A stretch of DNA of 6,815 bases, from positions 1 through 6,815 of the forward strand of contig PMHN01000158.1 in assembly GCA_003156695.1 (NCBI GenBank), in the 5' to 3' direction. The position numbers and the translations under genes are program-made. Positions 1-4,907 of the stretch are shown here, piece by piece (the first letter of the stretch is position 1; the number at the start of each line of letters is the position of its first letter). The notes below the pieces were generated by a model. The model worked only from the letters and a program-made list of their open reading frames with translations, was not told where the DNA came from and did no database searches. Source of the stretch: Gammaproteobacteria bacterium (GTDB lineage Bacteria > Pseudomonadota > Gammaproteobacteria > Steroidobacterales > Steroidobacteraceae).

Positions 1-513
1 GAATGCGGGCTCGATTATTTCAGAAATTTTTCACCGCCCGCGCAGCAGCAGCACGCCTTCCACGCGCAACTGGAACTGGCCGCGCAGATCGCCAAGCCCG
101 TGTTCCTGCATCAGCGCGACGCGCACGCGGACTTCATCGCCATCCTGCGCGAGCATGGCGCGCAGTGGCGTGGCGTGGCGCACTGCTTTACCGGCTCGGG
201 GGAGGAACTGAGCGCCTACCTGGACCTGGGACTCGCGGTCGGCATCACCGGCTGGATCTGCGACGAGCGCCGCGGCGCGCACCTGGCGGCGCTCATGCCG
301 CGGATTCCCGCGCAGCGTCTGCTCCTGGAAACCGACGGCCCTTACCTTCTGCCGCGCGACCTGAAACCAAAACCCGCAGCCCGTCGCAACGAGCCGGCGT
401 ATCTTCTTCACATTGCCGCGGCGGTGGCACGCGCGCGGGGCGAATCGCTGCCGGCGCTCGCGGCCGCAAGTACCGCGGCGGCGCGCACGCTATTTGATCT
501 GCCCGATTCCTAA
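1..513 (+). CDS. tatD: TatD family metal-dependent DNase, 3' part (5' end off the left edge)
   Basis: The reading frame is open from base 1 to the TAA at 511-513 and gives 170 visible residues. TatD proteins are usually about 260 residues, so roughly 90 N-terminal residues, including the HxH metal motif, lie outside the window. Visible family motifs in order are [10 protein letters not shown] (residues 1-10, Glu metal ligand), FLHQRDAH (35-42, His37), HCFTG (61-65, His61), [12 protein letters not shown] (81-92), [11 protein letters not shown] (110-120, Asp112) and RRNEPA (128-133). GITGW-CDERRG and [11 protein letters not shown] are very close to the TatD protein of enterobacteria as I remember it, so this looks like TatD proper rather than a YcfH- or YjjV-type paralogue. 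Known role: a Mg-dependent TIM-barrel (amidohydrolase-fold) nuclease acting as a 3'-5' exonuclease in DNA repair and degradation; despite its name it is not needed for Tat export. The remaining part is intact and the ligands seen are conserved. The ATG at 100 is internal, not a start. Confidence 0.95.
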   Translation, partial: ECGLDYFRNFSPPAQQQHAFHAQLELAAQIAKPVFLHQRDAHADFIAILREHGAQWRGVAHCFTGSGEELSAYLDLGLAVGITGWICDERRGAHLAALMPRIPAQRLLLETDGPYLLPRDLKPKPAARRNEPAYLLHIAAAVARARGESLPALAAASTAAARTLFDLPDS

Positions 514-514
514 G

Positions 515-528
515 GCAGGCGCGCCTGC
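515..528. repeat. 14-bp perfect palindrome just after tatD
   Basis: The sequence GCAGGCGCGCCTGC begins one base after the tatD stop codon and equals its own reverse complement. As RNA it could fold as a 5-bp GC-rich stem (GCAGG/CCTGC) closed by a CGCG loop. No run of T follows directly; the nearest is GTTTCT about 16 bases on, so it does not meet the usual form of an intrinsic terminator. It might still weakly end or stabilise the tatD transcript. Chance is possible in DNA this rich in GC. Confidence 0.35.
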
Positions 529-603
529 TGGCACATACAGACTGTTTCTAGAATTTGGATCTCATACGATCTTTAACTCATTGTTAATTCAATACTATGG
601 TGC
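526..603 (+). promoter_or_regulatory. AT-rich probable promoter region of the M20 peptidase gene
   Basis: Bases 541-600 contain 18 G or C out of 60, against roughly two thirds across the window, which is typical of a promoter island. Two candidate -10 elements are visible. TAGAAT (549-554) matches five of six consensus bases, with a CTGGCA -35-like element (528-533) at a short 15-base spacing; it would give a leader of about 45 bases. TACTAT (593-598) lies only six bases before the GTG at 604, with no good -35 element, and would give an almost leaderless transcript. No Shine-Dalgarno sequence is visible before 604 or 610. The position of a promoter here is inferred. Confidence 0.45.
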
Positions 604-2028
604 GTGTCTATGAACCTTGAGCAGCTTTCCACCTCGATCGGCAGGACCTGGGACGACTCGATCGTCGAGCGCCTCACCGCCTACGTGCGCATTCCGAACA
701 AATCCCCGATGTTCGATCCGCAATGGGAGGCCAATGGGTACATGGAAAAAGCCGTGCAGCTCATGGCTGACTGGTGCCGCGCCCAGCCGTTGCCCGGCGC
801 CCGCACCGACATCCGCCGCTTGCCCGGCAAGACACCGCTGCTGCTCGTGGACGTGCCAGGTGAACTGCCAGGCTGTGTACTGCTGTACGGTCACCTGGAC
901 AAGCAGCCGGAGTTTACCGGCTGGCTGCCCGGCCTGGGACCCTGGGAGCCTGTTATCCGCGAGGGCAAGCTCTATGGTCGGGGCGCGGCCGACGATGGCT
1001 ACGCGGTATTCAGCTCCGTCACCGCGATCGCCGCCCTGAAGGCACAGAAGGTTCGCTTGCCGCGCTGCGTGGTTCTGATCGAGGCCTGCGAGGAAAGCGG
1101 CAGCTTCGACCTGCCGGCGCATCTGGCAGCGCTCGGCGATGCAATTGGAGAGCCCTCCCTGGTCGTGTGCCTCGATGCCGAGTGCGGCAACTACGAGCAG
1201 GTGTGGTGCACGACCTCGCTGCGCGGCAACCTCGTCGGCACGCTGCGGGTCCGCGTGCTCACCGAGGGCGTGCACTCAGGGATGGCGGGCGGCATCGCGC
1301 CCACACCCTTTCGCATCCTCGAGCAACTCATCGCCCGCCTGGAGAATCCCGTGACCGGGGATCTGTTACTCGATGAGCTGCACGTGACGCTGCCGGCGGA
1401 CCGGCGCGCACAGGTGAGCACCGCGGCGCAGGTGTTAGGAAAGTCGGTTGCCGGCAAGCTCCCCTGGGCCGACGGCGTGCAACCGGTCTGCAACGACCCC
1501 GCGGAACTGCTCATCAACAGCAGCTGGCGCGCCACGCTGGCCGTGACCGGCGCGGAGGGGCTGCCCGCGTTGGGGTCGGCCGGCAATGTGCTGTTGCCGG
1601 AACTGGCGGTGAAGCTGTCACTGCGGCTGCCGCCGACCTGCGACGCGGACCGCGCCGCGCAGGCCGTACGCGAGGCATTGGTGCGCGATCCGCCCTACGG
1701 CGCACAGGTGAGCTTCGATGACGGGTCCGCGACCGGCGGCTGGAATGCGCCGGCATTTGCGCCGTGGCTGGAAGAGTCCATCGCGCGCGCCTCGCGCGCG
1801 GTCTATGGCCAGGATGCAGTGCACATCGGCTGCGGCGGGACGATTCCGTTCATGGGCATGCTGGGTACGCGCTTCCCGCGCACCCAGTTTTTCATCACCG
1901 GGGTGCTCGGACCACAGGCCAATGCGCACGGACCGAACGAGTTCCTGCACATCGATTACGCGAAGAAGCTCACGGCGTGCGTGTCGCTGGTGCTGGCCGA
2001 TCACGCGCGGACGGTCTCCCCGGGGTAA
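604..2028 (+). CDS. M20-family zinc metallopeptidase / deacylase (dipeptidase-like)
   Basis: The frame encodes 474 residues from GTG 604, or 472 from ATG 610. The frame is closed by TAA at 574 and neither start has a clear ribosome binding site, so the start is uncertain by two codons. The full di-zinc M20 signature is present (numbering from GTG): YGHLDKQP (95-102; ligand His97, catalytic-site Asp99), LYGRGAADDGYA (123-134; bridging Asp130), EACEESGS (160-167; general base Glu163, ligand Glu164), CLDAECG (189-195; Asp191), GVHSGMAGG (222-230; His224 of the dimerisation/lid domain) and NAHGPNEF (440-447; ligand His442). The lid domain spans about 205-365, between two halves of the catalytic domain. 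There is no signal peptide, so a cytoplasmic enzyme is expected. The family includes carboxypeptidase G2, DapE, ArgE, PepV and carnosinases; the length and the ADDGY, EES and HGPNE motifs favour a dipeptidase or aminoacyl-hydrolase type. The substrate cannot be read from sequence, so no symbol is given. Its neighbours do not suggest a pathway. Confidence 0.93.
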   Translation: MSMNLEQLSTSIGRTWDDSIVERLTAYVRIPNKSPMFDPQWEANGYMEKAVQLMADWCRAQPLPGARTDIRRLPGKTPLLLVDVPGELPGCVLLYGHLDKQPEFTGWLPGLGPWEPVIREGKLYGRGAADDGYAVFSSVTAIAALKAQKVRLPRCVVLIEACEESGSFDLPAHLAALGDAIGEPSLVVCLDAECGNYEQVWCTTSLRGNLVGTLRVRVLTEGVHSGMAGGIAPTPFRILEQLIARLENPVTGDLLLDELHVTLPADRRAQVSTAAQVLGKSVAGKLPWADGVQPVCNDPAELLINSSWRATLAVTGAEGLPALGSAGNVLLPELAVKLSLRLPPTCDADRAAQAVREALVRDPPYGAQVSFDDGSATGGWNAPAFAPWLEESIARASRAVYGQDAVHIGCGGTIPFMGMLGTRFPRTQFFITGVLGPQANAHGPNEFLHIDYAKKLTACVSLVLADHARTVSPG

Positions 2029-2064
2029 CCTCGCCCAGAACTACGCGGTTCCCTGGCCGGCTCC
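2029..2064. other. Convergent gap between the M20 peptidase and NERD genes
   Basis: The 36 bases between the two stop codons hold an imperfect inverted repeat at 2035-2056: CCAGAAC pairs with GTT(cc)CTGG across a TACGCG loop. No T tract follows on either strand, so it does not qualify as an intrinsic terminator, though it may help protect mRNA ends. Nothing else is seen here. Confidence 0.25.
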
Positions 2065-2661
2065 TTAGCGCATGTCGACCATGTAACTGGGCTTCACGGC
2101 TGACTTGAGCCGTCCCCAGGGCTCCCCGAAGCGTGCCGCCGCCCCCGCCGCGGAATCCTGCTCGGTCGCGGGAAACTCGCTGCGCAATGCATCGAGCACC
2201 AGCGTCCACTTGGGCAGGCCCTTGGGGAATTTGCCACGGCGCGTGAACACGATCCGGCCTTCCACCGGCGCATCCCCCGCCACCGCCTTGACCGCGGCGA
2301 TGCGGTCGTAAAGGGTGCTCTGCGGGTTGGTGAAGGTGAAACGGTGCGCTCCGTCCATGACCGTCCACTCGGCCATCTGGTCGCCGCCAAAGATATTGCC
2401 GCGGATGTCCCGCAGATCGATGACCACGACGCCTTGCGCCGTAAGCAGCAGGAAGTCGACGTGGAACCCCCCGCCCATACCATCCGGCACCAGGCAGTTG
2501 GCGAGGTGGTCGGCCGCGCCGGCGGTGACCGCCGTGCGCAGCGCCTTGCGCGCGCGGTAACGCCGGTACCAGCGCCACCCCCATGAAACGCCGAAGCCAA
2601 GCACGGCCGCCCCCGCGATCAGGATCCATGCGGTTGGGGACAATTTCGCGAGTTCGTCCAA
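2065..2661 (-). CDS. Membrane-anchored NERD-domain (nuclease-related) protein
   Basis: The gene encodes 198 residues from a TTG start. TTG at 2661 is preferred because a strong AAGGAAGG lies six bases upstream, and thrC's TAA lies five codons upstream in the same frame, ruling out an earlier start. A second TTG at codon 7 is a weaker alternative. Residues about 9-29 (TAWILIAGAAVLGFGVSWGW) form one hydrophobic segment followed by RWYRRYRARK, which predicts a single N-terminal anchor with the rest in the cytoplasm. Residues about 48-142 match the NERD domain: DHLANCLVPDG, FHVDFLLLTAQGVVVIDLRD, IRGNIFGGDQMAEWTV, then TNPQSTLYDRIAAVK. NERD is related to PD-(D/E)xK-like nucleases and its function is poorly known. 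Asp69 fits the metal-binding acid, but the usual E-x-K is D82-L-R84 here, so catalytic activity is doubtful. No C-terminal zinc ribbon or helicase domain is present. It sits 12 bases after thrC and is probably co-transcribed with it; a role in threonine synthesis is not implied. Confidence 0.85.
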   Translation of the reverse strand: MDELAKLSPTAWILIAGAAVLGFGVSWGWRWYRRYRARKALRTAVTAGAADHLANCLVPDGMGGGFHVDFLLLTAQGVVVIDLRDIRGNIFGGDQMAEWTVMDGAHRFTFTNPQSTLYDRIAAVKAVAGDAPVEGRIVFTRRGKFPKGLPKWTLVLDALRSEFPATEQDSAAGAAARFGEPWGRLKSAVKPSYMVDMR

Positions 2662-2667
2662 GTCTGG

Positions 2668-2675
2668 CCTTCCTT
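2668..2675 (-). promoter_or_regulatory. Shine-Dalgarno of the NERD gene, overlapping the thrC stop codon
   Basis: On the minus strand AAGGAAGG ends six bases before the TTG start at 2661, and its first two bases are the last two of thrC's TAA (2676-2674). This is the strongest ribosome binding site in the window and decides the TTG start. Its overlap with the thrC stop suggests that ribosomes finishing thrC feed into the next gene. Confidence 0.8.
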
Positions 2676-3966
2676 ACAAAGCGGCGCGCAGCGCGCCCAG
2701 GTCCGGTTCGATTTCAACATACGATGAGGCTCGCGCGAAGAGTCCCGCGAGGGACTGTGGCACTGACACGGCGCGGCCGATGAGCGGTTCGACAATCTCG
2801 GGGAACTTCGCCGGGTGCGCGGTGGACACCAGCACCCAGCGCTGGGCGGCACGGCGCGCGGCCGGCAGCCGCTCATACGCCTCCGCGGCCGTTGCTGTGT
2901 GTGGACACCAGATCTGGCCGCGACTCGCGTAGTCCGCACGAATGCGCGCGCGGATCTCTTCGTCGCTCACACTGCAGGCGCTCACCGCCACCCGCAGCTC
3001 GTTGAAGTCCGGGTAGAGTGCCCGCAGACGCTCGGCGTTGCTCGGATCGCCGACATCCATCGCCGAGGCGAGCGTGGCGATGCTCGGCCGCGCACGCCAC
3101 ACGCCGCTCGCGAGGTAATCCGGCACGGTGCGGTTGGCGTTGTGGGCCAACACCACCTCCCCGATGGGCAAACCTGCGGCGCGCGCCCACAGGCAGGCAA
3201 GCGCATTGCCGAGATTGCCACTCGGAACTACGAACGACGCCGGCTCGCCGTAGCGGCGCCAAACCTCAAGGCTCGCGGCGGCAAAGTACGCCATCTGCGG
3301 CAGGAGCCGACCAGGATTGATGCTGTTGGCGGATGACATCCTTGCGCGGCTTTTGAGTTCCGGGTCGACGAACGCCTCCTTCACCAGGCGCTGGCAGTCA
3401 TCGAATGTGCCGCGCACCGCGAGCGAGCGCACGTTATCGCCCCAGCAGGTGAGCTGCCGCTCCTGCGTCGGTGACACCAGCCCCTTGGGAAAGAGCACCG
3501 TCACCTGCATCCCGGGACGCTCGTGAAAGGCCGCCGCCACCGCGCCGCCGGTGTCGCCGGAGGTTGCAACGAGCATGTTCAAGGTTCGGCCGGACGTGCG
3601 CGGCACTCGTGCGAGCGACGCGGCGAGGAAGCGCGCACCAAAATCCTTGAAGGCGGCAGTCGGACCGTGAAAAAGCTCGAGCAGCGACAGCTTCGCGGCG
3701 GCATCGAGCGTGACGAGCGGCGCTTCAAAATTGAAAGCCTCGCGCGTGATGGCAGGAAGCTCTCCCTCCAGAGGATCGGCCGCGAGGAATGGCAAAAGCA
3801 GGCTTGCGCCACGGGACGGAAGATCGAGATCAGGCGATTGCAGAGCCGCCGGCATCGCGGGCCAGCGGGTCGGAACATAGAGACCGCCGTCCGGCGCGAG
3901 CCCTTCTCGCAGGGCGGCGCTGAAACCGACGCCATTTCCCGCTGCGCGCGTGCTTGCAAAGCGCAT
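2674..3966 (-). CDS. thrC: Threonine synthase
   Basis: The product is 430 residues, close to the 428 of E. coli ThrC. It is a cytoplasmic PLP enzyme that converts O-phosphohomoserine and water to L-threonine and phosphate, the last step of the pathway. Visible landmarks: LAPDGGLYVP (23-32), GPTAAFKDFGARF (101-113) with the PLP-binding lysine at Lys107, ATSGDTGGAVAAAF (134-147), SANSINPGRLLPQ (212-224), VPSGNLGNALA (247-257) with the PLP phosphate-binding loop, and ATAAEAYERL (358-367) followed by STAHPAKFPE (381-390). The frame extends upstream to 4011, but the extension lies inside thrB and encodes an unrelated arginine-rich tail. The ATG at 3966, which shares its A with the TGA of thrB (TGATG), places the conserved N-terminus correctly. 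No clear Shine-Dalgarno sequence precedes it, consistent with translational coupling to thrB. All key residues seen are intact. Confidence 0.97.
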   Translation of the reverse strand: MRFASTRAAGNGVGFSAALREGLAPDGGLYVPTRWPAMPAALQSPDLDLPSRGASLLLPFLAADPLEGELPAITREAFNFEAPLVTLDAAAKLSLLELFHGPTAAFKDFGARFLAASLARVPRTSGRTLNMLVATSGDTGGAVAAAFHERPGMQVTVLFPKGLVSPTQERQLTCWGDNVRSLAVRGTFDDCQRLVKEAFVDPELKSRARMSSANSINPGRLLPQMAYFAAASLEVWRRYGEPASFVVPSGNLGNALACLWARAAGLPIGEVVLAHNANRTVPDYLASGVWRARPSIATLASAMDVGDPSNAERLRALYPDFNELRVAVSACSVSDEEIRARIRADYASRGQIWCPHTATAAEAYERLPAARRAAQRWVLVSTAHPAKFPEIVEPLIGRAVSVPQSLAGLFARASSYVEIEPDLGALRAAL

Positions 3967-4907
3967 CAGGCGACGACTCGCGCGCCGGGTGAGTCTATGT
4001 CCACGACCCAAGCGTCGATGCCAATCGCAAGCTTCTCGAAGGGCGCACGCATGGCAGCGAGCACGTCATCGGTGTGCGCTGCCTGGGCCCAGGAGAATAG
4101 TGCGGGGCCCGCGCCGGAGATGGAACAGCCGAGGGCGCCGGCATCGAGCGCATCGCGGCGCACGTCGGAAAATCCCGGGATCAGCGCCTGGCGCTGCTTC
4201 TCGATCACCACGTCCTCGAAAGATGCGCGGATCATGTCGAGGTCGTTGGTGTAGCAGCCGGAAATAAATCCGGCCAGATTTGCCGTCTGCCATACGAAGT
4301 CCGAAAGCTCCACACTGCCCTTTAGGAGCGCGCGCGCCTGTTTGGTCGAAAGAAACATGTGGGGGTGCACGATGATCGCGCGCACTCCGGCAGGGATCGG
4401 AATCTGCTTGACGCGCGGGTGGTCGATGCCGACGGTCAGCACGAGGCCGCCGAAAAGCGACGGCGCGACGTTGTCGACGTGCCGGTCGCCGCTCGCCGTC
4501 GCCTCGCCCGCCAGCGCGAATTTCAGCAGTTCGATCGGCGCGCACGGCTCAGACAGCAGCGCATTCGCGGCCACCACCGCCGCCACCGCCGAGGCCGCCG
4601 AGCCCCCGAGTCCCGAGCCAAGCGGTATGCCCTTGTCGATCTCGACGCTGAAGCCGAAGCCCGGACTTAAGGCCTCCTGCATGGCCAGCAGTGCCCTGCC
4701 GGCGGTGTTCGCGCGCGGCTCGCGCGGCAGCTCGCCCGCAACGCCACGAATAGCGCTGATCTCAACTCCCGGCGCGGCGCGGCGCGTCACCGTGACACGA
4801 TCGCCAAGGCCCTCGATGGCGAAGCCGAGGATGTCGAAGCCAATGGCGACGTTGCCGACGGAACCCGGGGCAAACGCACTCGCCCGCGGCAGCGCGCCGC
4901 GCTTCAC
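3966..4907 (-). CDS. thrB: Homoserine kinase, GHMP family
   Basis: The product is 313 residues (E. coli ThrB is 310). It phosphorylates L-homoserine with ATP to O-phosphohomoserine, the substrate of ThrC. The three GHMP kinase motifs are present: FAPGSVGNVAIGFD (12-25), the ATP-binding glycine-rich loop KGIPLGSGLGGSAAS (92-106), and the C-terminal GCSISGAGPALFSW (260-273). This is the enterobacterial type, not the aminoglycoside-phosphotransferase-like or ThrH enzymes that replace it in some other Proteobacteria. The start is GTG at 4907: it overlaps thrA's TGA by four bases (GTGA) and has GGAG seven bases upstream. The frame runs on to 5015, but those codons lie within thrA and add an arginine-rich stretch absent from the family. 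The gene ends with TGA at 3968-3966, overlapping thrC by one base. No defects are seen. Confidence 0.97.
   Translation of the reverse strand: MKRGALPRASAFAPGSVGNVAIGFDILGFAIEGLGDRVTVTRRAAPGVEISAIRGVAGELPREPRANTAGRALLAMQEALSPGFGFSVEIDKGIPLGSGLGGSAASAVAAVVAANALLSEPCAPIELLKFALAGEATASGDRHVDNVAPSLFGGLVLTVGIDHPRVKQIPIPAGVRAIIVHPHMFLSTKQARALLKGSVELSDFVWQTANLAGFISGCYTNDLDMIRASFEDVVIEKQRQALIPGFSDVRRDALDAGALGCSISGAGPALFSWAQAAHTDDVLAAMRAPFEKLAIGIDAWVVDIDSPGARVVA

Noticed and set aside
3..497. Plus-strand frame of 164 codons beginning at base 3
   Set aside because: It overlaps tatD in another frame and encodes an arginine- and alanine-rich sequence typical of shadow frames; tatD motifs are in frame 1.
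595..1275. Long antisense open frame (226 codons) across the first half of the M20 gene
   Set aside because: It is a shadow of GC-rich coding sequence. The plus-strand frame carries every M20 motif, while this frame shows no recognisable domain.
2035..2056. Imperfect hairpin between convergent genes as a bidirectional terminator
   Set aside because: The stem is interrupted by a two-base bulge and no T tract follows on either strand, so terminator function cannot be claimed.
3523..4254. Plus-strand open frame of 243 codons across the thrC/thrB junction
   Set aside because: It is antisense to two conserved genes, has biased arginine-, alanine- and serine-rich composition, and has no family resemblance or ribosome binding site.
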